A stretch of 64,000 nucleotides of DNA from Alcaligenes sp. SORT26. Its GTDB lineage: Bacteria; Pseudomonadota; Gammaproteobacteria; Burkholderiales; Burkholderiaceae_B. Shown here in pieces: positions 47,197 to 55,996 of this stretch (position 1 is its first letter; each line of letters opens with the position of its first letter). Under the pieces are notes generated by a model. It saw only the letters and a list, made by a program, of their open reading frames with translations. It was not told the origin of the DNA and did not search any database. Where the stretch lies: NCBI RefSeq assembly GCF_017377875.1, contig NZ_CP070975.1, positions 1,178,001 through 1,242,000 of the forward strand, in the 5' to 3' direction. The position numbers were made by a program, and so were the translations under genes.

Positions 47197-50124
47197 ATGT
47201 ATTTGCTCGTGATCCTAGCTCTACCGTTCATCGGTAGCTTGCTATCTTCCCTGATGCCCGCGAACTCTCGCAAACTCCAGGCATCCCTTGCAGGCGCTGT
47301 CGCCGTTACCTGCGCCTTGCTCACTCTCTACGCCTATCCGGACATCGCTCGCGGAGAGGTTTTAGAGTCATCCCGCTCCTGGATACCCGCCCACGGCCTG
47401 ACCTTCAAGTTGCGCATGGACGGCTATGCCTGGCTCTTTAGCGTCATCATCACTGCGATGGGGGCCTTGATTGCCCTGTATGCGCACTATTACCTGTCTG
47501 CCCAGGATCCGGTCCGCCGCTTTTTCTCCTTTCTGCAAGCCTTTATGGGCTCAATGCTGGGGGTGGTGCTGTCGGGCAACCTGATTCAGTTGGTGGTGTT
47601 CTGGGAGCTGACCAGCATCTCCTCCTTCATGCTGATTGCCTATTGGTATCACCGCATGGATGCGCGCCGGGGTGCACGCATGTCGCTGATTGTCACGGGT
47701 ACGGGCGGTTTCTGTTTGCTGGCGGGCGTGCTCATGCTTGGGCAAGCCGCAGGCAGCTACGATCTCAGCGTGGTTCTGGAATCGGGCGAACAGATTCGCA
47801 ACCATCCCTGGTATACCGGGATGCTGATCCTGATCGCCCTGGGTGCGCTTACCAAAAGCGCCCAGTTCCCCTTCCATATCTGGCTTCCGCACGCCATGGC
47901 CGCGCCGACACCTGTTTCGGCTTATTTGCACTCCGCCACCATGGTCAAGGCTGGGGTGTTTCTGCTGGCCCGCCTGTGGCCCGCCCTGTCAGGCACCACG
48001 GAATGGGCGGTCATTATTGGCGGGGCCGGTCTGTGTTCGCTGACGCTGGGGGCCTATGTCGCCATGTTCCAGCGCGACATGAAAGGCGTGCTGGCCTACT
48101 CCACCATCAGCCATCTGGGTTTGATTACCTTGCTGTTGGGCCTGAACAGCCCGCTGGCTCTGGTTGCCGCGCTGTTTCACATGATGAACCACGCGACCTT
48201 CAAGGCCTCCTTGTTCATGGCCGCCGGTATCGTGGATCACGAAACAGGTACTCGTAACCTGAACCGGCTGTCCGGCTTGCGGCACGCCATGCCCTTGACG
48301 GCTACGCTGGCAACCGTTGCTGCCGCTGCCATGGCCGGGGTGCCGCTACTGAATGGCTTCATCTCCAAAGAAATGTTCTTTGCCGAGACCATTCTGGCCA
48401 GCAATGGCAACACCTGGGAATACGCCTTGCCCGTGGTCGCGGTCATTGCGGGCTCCTTCAGCGTGGCTTATTCCTTGCGCTTTATTGCCCAGGTTTTCTT
48501 TGGCCCCGTCGCCAAGGATTTGCCACGCGAACCGCATGAGCCACCGCGTCGCATGTTGATCCCCAGCGCCATTCTGGTGCTGACCTGCCTGCTGGTCGGT
48601 GTCATTCCCAGCCTGACCTTTGGTCCCTTCCTGCACACGGCTGCCAGCGCCATTCTGGGCAGTGAAATGCCTCAGTACGACCTGGCCGTCTGGCACGGTT
48701 TCAACCTGCCTTTGATCATGAGCCTGGTCGCAACCGGCATGGGCGTGATCCTCGTCCTGATCATCAACCGTTTCTACAAGAACCGTCAGGGTCGTACGCC
48801 GTTGCTGACCCGTGCCGATGGCCGCCGCTTCTTTGAGCTGGCCATGGAGTATCTGGAAGTAGCGTCCAATTGGGCCGTAGGCAAGCTGTACTCACCACGT
48901 CTGCAACGCCAGATGCTGCTGATTATTGTGGCGACCATCTGCGTAGCCGCCCTGCCCCTGGTCCGCGGAAACTGGTTCAAATCCACCATTTCCACGCCGA
49001 TTGACCCCTTCTTTGCCCTGATGTGGGCGGTCGGGATTGCCTGCGCGATTGGTGCAGCTCGTCAGGCCAAATTCCACCGCCCAGCCTCCTTGCTTCTCTC
49101 CGGTGGTGCGGGTCTGGTCACCAGCCTGACCTTTGCCTGGCTGTCTGCTCCTGACCTGGCGCTGACCCAGTTAGCCGTTGAAGTGGTCACGGTTGTACTG
49201 ATCTTACTGGGCCTGCGCTGGCTGCCTCAGCGCGTCAGCGATATGCCGGGTGCTCAGGACAATAGCGGCCAGGCCCTGTTCCGCCGTAGTCGTGACTTGA
49301 TTATTGCCATCCTGGCCGGGGGCGGTATTGCTGCCCTGGCCTATGCCATGATGACTCGTCCCCACCCCAGCGGCATCTCGCCCTTCTTTATTGAGAAGGC
49401 CCTGCCTTTGGGCGGTGGCGCGAACGTGGTGAACGTGATTCTGGTGGACTTCCGAGGCTTTGATACCTTTGGCGAAATCGTGGTGCTGGGCATTGTGGCC
49501 CTGACCGTCTTCGCACTGCTGCGCCGGTTCCGTCCACCTATTGAAGCCATTGCCCAGCCTCTGGCCCGTCGTCAGAACGTCAAGGACAGCCGCGAAGCCG
49601 TCTTTGTGGAACCGGATCCGAAAACACCGCTGCCCGAAGGCATCATGCAGATTCCAGCCGTCTTGCTGCGTCTGTTGCTGCCTATCTCTACGCTGATTGC
49701 CTTGTACTTCCTGCTGCGTGGACACAACCTGCCCGGCGGTGGTTTTGTAGGTGGCCTGATTATGGCTACCGGCATTATCTTGCAATACATGGTTAGCGGC
49801 GTCGTGTGGATGGAGTCCCGCCCACTGATTCAACCCCAAACCTGGATTGGCTTGGGTCTGCTGACAGCCGGTGTGGCCGCCATGCTGGTCTGGGCCTTCA
49901 ACAAGCCCTTCCTGTCCGCCCAGAGCTGGGATCTGCACCTGCCCCTGGTTGGCGACGTGCATACCTCCAGCGCGCTGATCTTCGACATCGGGGTCTTCAT
50001 GCTGGTGATTGGTTCCACCATCCTGATTCTGGTCGCGCTGGCCCACCAGTCCCTACGTTTTTATCGCAAACTGCCGTCGCTGCAATCCGCCTCGAACGCT
50101 GCATCCGGGATGGAGAATAAATAA
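47197..50124 (+). CDS. mnhA: Mrp/Mnh cation:proton antiporter subunit A fused to subunit B
   Basis: A 975-residue membrane protein. The first 600 residues form a complex-I NuoL-like proton channel with ELTSISSFMLIAYW (key Glu), the Lys-containing KSAQFPFHIWLP, and AAPTPVSAYLHSATMVKAG. The next part has the MbhD-like LSAPDLALTQLAVEVVTVVLILLGL, and the last 140 residues are an MnhB domain (LRGHNLPGGGFVGGL, SSALIFDIGVFMLVIGS). The A-B fusion explains why no separate mnhB gene is present and is typical of proteobacterial six-gene Mrp operons. GGAG lies 4 bases before the ATG. It is the largest subunit of a complex that exports Na+ (or K+) for H+. Confidence 0.95.
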   Translation: MYLLVILALPFIGSLLSSLMPANSRKLQASLAGAVAVTCALLTLYAYPDIARGEVLESSRSWIPAHGLTFKLRMDGYAWLFSVIITAMGALIALYAHYYLSAQDPVRRFFSFLQAFMGSMLGVVLSGNLIQLVVFWELTSISSFMLIAYWYHRMDARRGARMSLIVTGTGGFCLLAGVLMLGQAAGSYDLSVVLESGEQIRNHPWYTGMLILIALGALTKSAQFPFHIWLPHAMAAPTPVSAYLHSATMVKAGVFLLARLWPALSGTTEWAVIIGGAGLCSLTLGAYVAMFQRDMKGVLAYSTISHLGLITLLLGLNSPLALVAALFHMMNHATFKASLFMAAGIVDHETGTRNLNRLSGLRHAMPLTATLATVAAAAMAGVPLLNGFISKEMFFAETILASNGNTWEYALPVVAVIAGSFSVAYSLRFIAQVFFGPVAKDLPREPHEPPRRMLIPSAILVLTCLLVGVIPSLTFGPFLHTAASAILGSEMPQYDLAVWHGFNLPLIMSLVATGMGVILVLIINRFYKNRQGRTPLLTRADGRRFFELAMEYLEVASNWAVGKLYSPRLQRQMLLIIVATICVAALPLVRGNWFKSTISTPIDPFFALMWAVGIACAIGAARQAKFHRPASLLLSGGAGLVTSLTFAWLSAPDLALTQLAVEVVTVVLILLGLRWLPQRVSDMPGAQDNSGQALFRRSRDLIIAILAGGGIAALAYAMMTRPHPSGISPFFIEKALPLGGGANVVNVILVDFRGFDTFGEIVVLGIVALTVFALLRRFRPPIEAIAQPLARRQNVKDSREAVFVEPDPKTPLPEGIMQIPAVLLRLLLPISTLIALYFLLRGHNLPGGGFVGGLIMATGIILQYMVSGVVWMESRPLIQPQTWIGLGLLTAGVAAMLVWAFNKPFLSAQSWDLHLPLVGDVHTSSALIFDIGVFMLVIGSTILILVALAHQSLRFYRKLPSLQSASNAASGMENK

Positions 50125-50465
50125 TGGAAATCGTGCTTTCAATTGCGATTGGTGTGCTGGCAGGCTCGGGCGTCTGGCTCCTGCTGCGCCCGCGTACCTT
50201 TCAGGTCATCATGGGGCTGGCTCTGGTCTCCTATGCCGTAAACCTGTTTATTTTCAGTATGGGCAGGCTCAAAATCAGTGCGGCCCCTGTCATTAACAGC
50301 AGCGAACTGGGCGCCAGCTACGCTGACCCCTTGCCGCAAGCCCTGGTGCTGACCGCTATTGTGATTGGCTTTGCCACCACCGCCTTGTTTCTGGTTGTCA
50401 TTCTGGCCAATCGCGGCCTGAGCGGCACTGACCACGTTGATGGCCGTGAGGAAGACGATCTGTGA
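50124..50465 (+). CDS. mnhC: Mnh antiporter subunit C
   Basis: NuoK-like subunit of 113 residues with three membrane segments (about 3-22, 28-47 and 74-95). The pattern GVYLLLRP-like (VWLLLRPRTFQVIMGLALVSYAVNLFIF, given in part: RPRTFQVIMG, YAVNLFIF) and DPLPQALVLTAIVIGFATTA are characteristic. Its first base overlaps the last base of mnhA and its end overlaps mnhD by 4 bases, so the subunits are translationally coupled. Confidence 0.95.
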   Translation: MEIVLSIAIGVLAGSGVWLLLRPRTFQVIMGLALVSYAVNLFIFSMGRLKISAAPVINSSELGASYADPLPQALVLTAIVIGFATTALFLVVILANRGLSGTDHVDGREEDDL

Positions 50466-52096
50466 GTCTACTCAACCAACACTTGCCCGTATTGCCTGTC
50501 GCCATCCCCATGGTGGCGGCAGCCCTGATGGTGATCCTGCGCGACAAGCGCCGTCACTACAAGCTGCTTATTGCCTTCAGTTCCTTGCTGGCCCAGTTGT
50601 TCTGTGCAGTCTATCTGCTCTTGCTGGCCGACGGCACGCTGACCCCTATCTGGCCTCAATCCGTTGGCGTCTACCTCTTGGGTGACTGGCCCGCTCCCTT
50701 CGGGATTGTGCTGGTCGTCGACCGCCTGGCCGCTTTCTTGCTGGTGCTGACCAATGTGCTGGCCTTTTGCTGCTGGTTCTACTCATTAGCCCGCTGGGAT
50801 CGCGTGGGGGTTCACTTCCACTCTTTATTCCAACTGCTATTGATGGGCCTGAACGGCGCTTTCCTGACCGGCGACCTGTTCAACCTGTTTGTATTCTTCG
50901 AGGTTCTGCTAGCCGCCTCTTATGGTCTGATGCTGCACGGTTCGGGCGCGGCCCGCGTCAGTGCAGGTCTGCACTATATTGCGGTCAACCTGATCTCCTC
51001 GTTCTTGCTGCTGATCGCTATTGCCCTGGTTTACGGCGTCACTGGCACCCTGAACATGGCTGACTTGGCCCTGCGCGCGGGCTCCCTGCCAGATTCGGAT
51101 CGCCTGGTGTTTGAATCGGCCATGGCTATCCTGGGCATCGCCTTCCTGATCAAGGCAGCCGCCTGGCCCTTGAACCTGTGGCTGCCCAACGCCTATGGCA
51201 ATGCCAGCGCTCCTGTCGCCGCCATGTTTGCCATCATGACCAAGGTCGGCATTTACGCGCTGCTGCGTATCGGCTCCTTGCTGCTGCCTACGGGGGCGCC
51301 TGCTGCCTTTGGCGTAGCCTGGATGTTCCCGGCGGGGATTGCCACCCTGGCCTTTGGCGCGATTGGCGTGATGGCCGCACAGCAACCCGAACGACTGGCC
51401 AGCTATTGCATCATCGTGTCCTCGGGCACCTTGCTGGCCGCTCTGGGCATGCCCGGCGTCATTCTGACTGGCCCTGCCCTGTACTACATGCTGAGCAGTG
51501 TGCTGGCCCTGGGTGCATTCTTCCTGCTGCTGGAGTTGGTCAGCCGCACCAAACCTTTTGGTGCAGACTTGCTGGCCGTCAGTCAGGAGGTTTTTGACCT
51601 GGATGACCCCGAGTCCGAAGACCATAGCGATGACGTCGTGGGGGTCGCCATTCCCGGTGTGATGGTGTTCCTGGGCATGTCCTTTATTGCCTGCGCCTTG
51701 CTGATTGTTGGACTGCCACCGCTATCGGGCTTTGTGGCCAAGCTGTCTTTGCTGACCGCTGCCCTGAAAGCCTCGGGCCAATCACCTGAACCCCTGAACG
51801 CCTGGATCCTGACCGCCGCCGTGTTGCTCTCCGGGGTAGCCGGTTTGATCGCCATGGTTCGCGTCGGTATTCGTCTGTTCTGGAGCAATAGTTCCCTGGC
51901 GATTCCCCGCCTGAAGCTGATCGAGGCCGCTCCAATTGCAGCCATTATCCTGGCTTGTGGCATCCTGAGCTGGTACGCAGGCCCCATCACGACCTACCTG
52001 GAGCAAACAGCCCAACAGCTCGATGAGCCTCGTATCTACATCGGCTCGGTCTTGCGACAAAACCCTGTGCGTTCTGTTCAAGCGGAGGGATTCTGA
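50462..52096 (+). CDS. mnhD: Mnh antiporter subunit D
   Basis: Second NuoM/N-like antiporter subunit, 544 residues and about 14 membrane segments. Key features are FNLFVFFEVLLAASYGL with a membrane Glu, the Lys-bearing LIKAAAWPLNLWLPNAYGNA, and FAIMTKVGIYALLRIG. The start codon is GTG at 50462, overlapping the mnhC stop. An acidic cytosolic insert (DLDDPESEDHSDD, about residue 380) lies between two helices. With MnhA it forms the ion-translocating core of the complex. Confidence 0.95.
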   Translation: MSLLNQHLPVLPVAIPMVAAALMVILRDKRRHYKLLIAFSSLLAQLFCAVYLLLLADGTLTPIWPQSVGVYLLGDWPAPFGIVLVVDRLAAFLLVLTNVLAFCCWFYSLARWDRVGVHFHSLFQLLLMGLNGAFLTGDLFNLFVFFEVLLAASYGLMLHGSGAARVSAGLHYIAVNLISSFLLLIAIALVYGVTGTLNMADLALRAGSLPDSDRLVFESAMAILGIAFLIKAAAWPLNLWLPNAYGNASAPVAAMFAIMTKVGIYALLRIGSLLLPTGAPAAFGVAWMFPAGIATLAFGAIGVMAAQQPERLASYCIIVSSGTLLAALGMPGVILTGPALYYMLSSVLALGAFFLLLELVSRTKPFGADLLAVSQEVFDLDDPESEDHSDDVVGVAIPGVMVFLGMSFIACALLIVGLPPLSGFVAKLSLLTAALKASGQSPEPLNAWILTAAVLLSGVAGLIAMVRVGIRLFWSNSSLAIPRLKLIEAAPIAAIILACGILSWYAGPITTYLEQTAQQLDEPRIYIGSVLRQNPVRSVQAEGF

Positions 52097-52581
52097 TGCG
52101 ACGCTACACCAAACATCTCTTTCTGCCTTTGCTGCTCCTGGGTCTGTGGCTGCTGCTGAACGACTCGCTCTCGGCCGGTTACGTGGTGCTGGGCCTGTTC
52201 CTGGCCATCGCCCTGAGTTTGGCCGCCATTCCCTTTCGTCCGGTTAAAGCCAGCATTCGACATCCCTTTCTGGCGTTGAAACTGATCTGCCAAGTAGCTT
52301 GGGACATTGTGATGTCCAATATTGCCGTAGGCCATCTGGTTCTGAAAGGCAGCAAAGCTCCTCGTCCGGGCTTTCTGGCCATCCCTTTGCAACTGACTGA
52401 CCCACATGGTCTGGCAGCCTTGGCCTGCATCATTACCTACACGCCAGGTACCGTCTGGTCCGGTTTCGATTACGAGACCCGCGTCCTGACCTTGCACATT
52501 CTGGATCTGCAAGACGAACAGGTCTGGTTAGACACCATTCAGAAGCGCTACCAAGGACCGCTACTGGAGATTTTCCAATGA
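52096..52581 (+). CDS. mnhE: Mnh antiporter subunit E
   Basis: A 161-residue subunit with two or three N-terminal membrane segments and a soluble C-terminal half. The family pattern IPLQLTDPHGLAALACIITYTPGTVW is present (in parts: PHGLAALACIITYTPGT). Its ATG shares a base with the mnhD stop, and its end overlaps mnhF by 4 bases. MnhE helps assemble the complex; it has no complex-I counterpart. Confidence 0.95.
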   Translation: MRRYTKHLFLPLLLLGLWLLLNDSLSAGYVVLGLFLAIALSLAAIPFRPVKASIRHPFLALKLICQVAWDIVMSNIAVGHLVLKGSKAPRPGFLAIPLQLTDPHGLAALACIITYTPGTVWSGFDYETRVLTLHILDLQDEQVWLDTIQKRYQGPLLEIFQ

Positions 52582-52859
52582 TAGACATCGTTTACTGGGC
52601 CTGTCAGTTTGCTCTGGGCTGCTTTGTCCTGGGCATGGGCTGCGCCGTCATCCGCCTGCTGAAAGGCCCCTCGGCCGCCGACCGCGTGCTGGCACTGGAC
52701 ACCATGTACATCAACGGCATGCTGGCCTTGCTGGCCCTGGGTATCCGTTTTGACTCAACCTTGTATTTTGATATCGCCTTGCTGATTGCCCTGTTTGGTT
52801 TTGTGGGTTCGGCCGCCATGGCGAAATTCCTGTTGCGCGCCGAGGTGATCGAGCCATGA
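52578..52859 (+). CDS. mnhF: Mnh antiporter subunit F
   Basis: A 93-residue subunit with three membrane segments. VIRLLKGPSAADRVLALDTMYINGM is the family signature (in part: RLLKGPSAADRVLALDT). The start overlaps mnhE and the end overlaps mnhG by 4 bases each (ATGA), keeping the subunit ratio linked by coupling. Confidence 0.95.
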   Translation: MIDIVYWACQFALGCFVLGMGCAVIRLLKGPSAADRVLALDTMYINGMLALLALGIRFDSTLYFDIALLIALFGFVGSAAMAKFLLRAEVIEP

Positions 52860-53284
52860 ACACGCCTTTACTGCCCTGGTGGCTGGCTATCCCGGTCGCA
52901 CTTTTGCTAGTGCTTAGCGGCATTGTGTCCCTGGTGGGCTCAGCCGGTTTACTGCGCTTCAAGCACTTTTATTCACGCATCCACGCCCCCACCATGGGGA
53001 ACACGCTGGGTACGTTTTTCATGGTGTTGGCCGTTGCCATCAGTGCCAGCCACTTGATGAGCCGTCCGATCCTGCACCCACTGATTATCAGTGTGCTCTT
53101 GATCATTACCTCGCCGGTGACTGCCATCTTCCTGATGCGCGCCGCCATCAAACGCGAGCATCGCCAACGTCTGGCCGAATATGGCCCGGACGAACCCGGC
53201 TACCTGGACATGCCTCACAAAGCACCTCTGCCCCAAGAGCTGGTTCAAACCCAAACCCAAACTCAAGCCAAAACCGAAGACTAA
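52856..53284 (+). CDS. mnhG: Mnh antiporter subunit G
   Basis: A 142-residue subunit with three membrane segments and a hydrophilic C-terminus. The family blocks GSAGLLRFKHFYSRIHAPTMGNTLG (in part: LLRFKHFYSRIHAPT) and LITSPVTAIFLMRAAIKR are clear. The tail after residue 120 is low in complexity, with repeated Gln-Thr and Lys-Thr. It is the last gene of the six-gene operon; a hairpin follows at 53358. Confidence 0.95.
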   Translation: MNTPLLPWWLAIPVALLLVLSGIVSLVGSAGLLRFKHFYSRIHAPTMGNTLGTFFMVLAVAISASHLMSRPILHPLIISVLLIITSPVTAIFLMRAAIKREHRQRLAEYGPDEPGYLDMPHKAPLPQELVQTQTQTQAKTED

Positions 53285-53357
53285 TAAGCCACAGAGGGTT
53301 TGGAAAAGTTTTATTGCCCTCACTTACAAGTCCTCCACTTATACTGGTAAGTGTTCG

Positions 53358-53394
53358 CTGCGTATCGGGAATTGCCCCATACGCAGTCGCTTTT
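53358..53394 (+). terminator. Candidate terminator of the mnh operon
   Basis: CTGCGTAT and ATACGCAG pair, with one C-C mismatch and three more G-C pairs around AATTG. TCGCTTTT follows. The tail is short, so efficiency is uncertain; it begins 74 bases after mnhG. Confidence 0.45.
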
Positions 53395-53477
53395 GGGGCT
53401 TAGCGGCCTGTTCTTCACGACTTATGACAGTGCTCGCCAAGCCGGTGATTCCCTTAGCAAGTAAAGGAGTGAGATCG

Positions 53478-53855
53478 ATGAGTTTTCATACACGTCCATC
53501 CCGAATTCTGAGCGCTGGCTTGCTCAGCCTAGGTTTACTGTCCTCTGCTGCCTGGGCGCAAACCCCGACCAAAGACTACAGGCACGATGTCCAGCGCTGC
53601 GAACAATTTACCGGAGAGCAGCGCACGACATGTCGCCGTGAAGCCGGGGCCGCAGTGCAAGCGGAACGTCATCACAAGCTGGACAAGCGCGATCACAATC
53701 TGGATGCCAACCGCCAGGCGCGCTGCCATCGCTTGCCTGTTGATCGTCAGCAAGACTGCCTGAAATCCATGACTGGTCAGGACACAACCGTACGCGGTAG
53801 TGTGGAAGGCGGCGGTATTCTGCGCGAAACCACGACTGTGGTGCCTGCTCAGTAA
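53478..53855 (+). CDS. Small secreted protein with two C-x10-11-C pairs
   Basis: A 125-residue protein. The ATG at 53478 has AAAGGAG 8 bases upstream; longer readings overlap mnhG and are rejected. A signal peptide ends SAAWAQ. The mature part holds two similar cysteine segments, RCEQFTGEQRTTCRRE and RCHRLPVDRQQDCLKS, separated by a basic, His- and Asp-rich stretch (ERHHKLDKRDHNLDANRQ). They look like an internal duplication, and the pairs could form disulfides in the periplasm. I do not recognise a named family. A strong bidirectional terminator follows. Confidence 0.75.
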   Translation: MSFHTRPSRILSAGLLSLGLLSSAAWAQTPTKDYRHDVQRCEQFTGEQRTTCRREAGAAVQAERHHKLDKRDHNLDANRQARCHRLPVDRQQDCLKSMTGQDTTVRGSVEGGGILRETTTVVPAQ

Positions 53856-53875
53856 AGCAAATCGCTAGCCTTGCC

Positions 53876-53908
53876 AAAAAACAGCGCCTGTATCAGGCGC
53901 TGTTTTTT
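53876..53908. terminator. Strong bidirectional terminator
   Basis: Fifteen perfect pairs (AAAAAACAGCGCCTG and complement) around a TAT loop, flanked by A- and T-runs. It lies between the convergent secreted-protein gene and the MHS transporter gene. Confidence 0.95.
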
Positions 53909-53923
53909 TGACCTTGATACCGA

Positions 53924-55288
53924 CTACTGCGTCTTGGTCAAATCATCCCTATAGGTTTCAGGGCTACGCCATGTCGCCCACAAAGTAATCACAGCCAATA
54001 CAAGCACCATCAAGGCCACGCCCCAATAGTGTCCCTGGCTGGCTAGTAGCCATGTCGCCAACATAGGCGCCAGACCACCGCCCACCCCGGCAGCTACTTG
54101 GCAACCTAAAGATGCACCGCTATAACGCACTTTGGTACCGAACAACTCCGGCAAATACGCAGCCTGGGGACCGTACATCGGACCATGACCAAAAACCATG
54201 CACGCCGCAATTGCTCCGATGATAAGAGTTGGGTCACGCGTTTCCAGACAGAGAAACAAAGGATAGACCGCAAGTAAAACGAAGCAAGACCCGAAATAGT
54301 ACAAAGCCTTACGCCCCACCTTGTCAGACAGGTAGCCAAAAAGGGGAATAAAGCCGATTTCAAGTGCAGCCCCAAGAAGCACTCCGTCCAATATCAAGCC
54401 CTTGGGTAGATCCAAGGTGTTAGTCCCGTAAACAATCACAAAGACTGTCAGGATATACACCCAGGCAACCTCACATACTTTCAACCCAATACTGAGACAA
54501 AGATTCAGGCGATGTTTAGTCAGGATTTGCCATAGAGGCGCCTTGTCTATCTCTACCTCCGAGCTGGATTTTTCGTCCTCATCCTGGCTGACCTGAAAAA
54601 CAGGGGACTCAACTACCTGCAAACGAATATAAAAACCCAAGGCAACCAGCACCACACTCAGCAGGAACGGCACCCGCCATCCCCAACTCAAAAACTCGGC
54701 TTCTGGCAAACGACTTAACCAAGCCAAGATGCCGGTCGATGCCAACATACCCAGCGGGAAACCCACCTGCACCAAACTACCGTAAAACCCCCGTCGATCT
54801 CGGGGAGCGTGCTCAATGACCATTAGCGCCGCCCCTCCCCACTCTCCACCGATACCGAAACCCTGAATAATGCGCAACAAGATTAAGGCAATGGGAGCCC
54901 AGATCCCAATCTGTTCATAGGTAGGTAGCAGACCAATCGCGAATGTGCCTCCCCCCATCAAGAACATGGTCAACATCAGCATGGATTTACGACCAACTCG
55001 ATCACCAAAGTGCCCAAACACCACGCCTCCCAAAGGGCGTGCAATAAAACCGACCGCGAACGAACCCAGCGCGGCCAAGGTACCCATCAGCGGATCCAAG
55101 CCTGGGAAAAAGATCTTGTTAAATACCAATGCGGCCGCGGTGCCGTACAACAAAAAGTCATACCACTCCACCGTCGTACCAATCACGCTGGCCATCACGA
55201 CACGCCGCATGGACTTTTCCTCCTCCAGCGCCTGCCGCTCCTGAGTCGCGGGGTCCCCCAGACTGTCCGCCTTAACTGAAATGCTCAT
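53924..55288 (-). CDS. MHS-family metabolite:H+ symporter
   Basis: A 454-residue major-facilitator protein with 12 membrane segments. Family marks are GTTVEWYDFLLYGTAAAL, RPLGGVVFGHFGDRVGRK, and GEWGGAALMVIEHAP. The ATG at 55288 has AGGAG 6 bases upstream and is preferred over the start at 55369. Unlike the transporter at 22569 it has no periplasmic insert. It is divergent from the cupin gene with a 224-base regulatory region between them, and is the likely importer of the substrate used by the 55513-57840 genes. Confidence 0.9.
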   Translation of the reverse strand: MSISVKADSLGDPATQERQALEEEKSMRRVVMASVIGTTVEWYDFLLYGTAAALVFNKIFFPGLDPLMGTLAALGSFAVGFIARPLGGVVFGHFGDRVGRKSMLMLTMFLMGGGTFAIGLLPTYEQIGIWAPIALILLRIIQGFGIGGEWGGAALMVIEHAPRDRRGFYGSLVQVGFPLGMLASTGILAWLSRLPEAEFLSWGWRVPFLLSVVLVALGFYIRLQVVESPVFQVSQDEDEKSSSEVEIDKAPLWQILTKHRLNLCLSIGLKVCEVAWVYILTVFVIVYGTNTLDLPKGLILDGVLLGAALEIGFIPLFGYLSDKVGRKALYYFGSCFVLLAVYPLFLCLETRDPTLIIGAIAACMVFGHGPMYGPQAAYLPELFGTKVRYSGASLGCQVAAGVGGGLAPMLATWLLASQGHYWGVALMVLVLAVITLWATWRSPETYRDDLTKTQ

Positions 55289-55377
55289 TCTTGTCTCCTG
55301 ATTATCAGGCCCGGCTATCGATCCGGGCCTCTTATGGATGTGCCCGCAAATACCACACACGGTGGGCAAATACTGAC

Positions 55378-55388
55378 AGGAAACTTTT
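55378..55388. promoter_or_regulatory. AGGAAACTTTT motif in the transporter-cupin gap
   Basis: This 11-base sequence is identical to 57180-57190 at the DJ-1-like gene. It is followed by the palindrome TTTAAGCTTAAA (55387-55398). It lies about 90 bases upstream of the transporter gene and is a candidate operator for that gene. Confidence 0.5.
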
Positions 55389-55441
55389 TAAGCTTAAATT
55401 AGGGTTTATCAGTAAACTTATTCTTATTTTTATCTTAAAAG

Positions 55442-55470
55442 TTGACTAAAAAGAAACTTCTCACTAAATT
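55442..55470 (+). promoter_or_regulatory. Promoter of the cupin-ferredoxin operon with operator-like spacer
   Basis: TTGACT and TAAATT are 17 bases apart, a near-ideal sigma70 promoter; transcription would start near 55477. The spacer AAAAAGAAACTTCTCAC matches 12 of 17 bases with the spacer of the promoter at 57150, including AAAA-GAAAC in the same position. Confidence 0.7.
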
Positions 55471-55512
55471 ATGTCTACCGACCCACATGGGCGGGCTAAC
55501 CAAGGAGACATC

Positions 55513-55944
55513 ATGAACACAGAAACCAACGTCACTGAACAAGCTGAAAGCAAGCACTACGCCCAACGCCTCAAAGGCAAGCTGGAACCCACCCAAGGCG
55601 GCTCCGTCTATGTAGACCCCGAATCCATGGAGTGGCAGCCTTCACAATTCGAAAAAATCTCGATGAAAGTGCTGTATCGCAATGATGCTGAAGGTGAGAT
55701 GACTGTGCTTCTGAAGTGGGAGCCTGGCGCTGTCTTGCCTTTTCACCGTCATCCGGAAATTGAACAGAGCTACGTTTTGCAAGGCTCGTTCTATGACCAC
55801 GACGGTATTTGTCGGGCTGGTCAATATGTATGGCGTCATCCAGGCTCTTTGCACGAAACACATTCCGATGAAGGATGTATTTTGCTGGCGGTATACCGAA
55901 AACCGAACGTGTTCTTTGGCACAGCAGGTTTTCAAGCCGCCTGA
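55513..55944 (+). CDS. Cupin-domain protein (ChrR/dihydroxyacetophenone-dioxygenase-like)
   Basis: A 143-residue single-cupin protein. The metal-site motif PFHRHPEIEQSYVLQGSF gives His-x-His and Glu ligands, and RHPGSLHETHSD supplies the late His. DPESMEWQPSQFEKISMKVLY before the barrel resembles the ChrR-type cupin and the group containing 2,4'-dihydroxyacetophenone dioxygenase (given in part: MEWQPSQFEKISMKVLY). That makes a small metal-dependent oxygenase possible, but binding-only roles exist too. AAGGAG lies 5 bases before the ATG. It is the first gene of the plus-strand run; the ferredoxin follows after a GC hairpin. Confidence 0.82.
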   Translation: MNTETNVTEQAESKHYAQRLKGKLEPTQGGSVYVDPESMEWQPSQFEKISMKVLYRNDAEGEMTVLLKWEPGAVLPFHRHPEIEQSYVLQGSFYDHDGICRAGQYVWRHPGSLHETHSDEGCILLAVYRKPNVFFGTAGFQAA

Positions 55945-55959
55945 GCGGCCTTTCGCTAC

Positions 55960-55980
55960 GCGGGGCGCAAGACGCCCCGC
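55960..55980 (+). other. GC hairpin between the cupin and ferredoxin genes
   Basis: GCGGGGCG pairs with CGCCCCGC around CAAGA, with no T-run. It begins 16 bases after the cupin stop and ends 17 bases before the ferredoxin ATG. It could be an RNA-processing or stability element setting the ratio of the two products. Confidence 0.5.
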
Positions 55981-55996
55981 ACCGCAAGGAGCAGTC

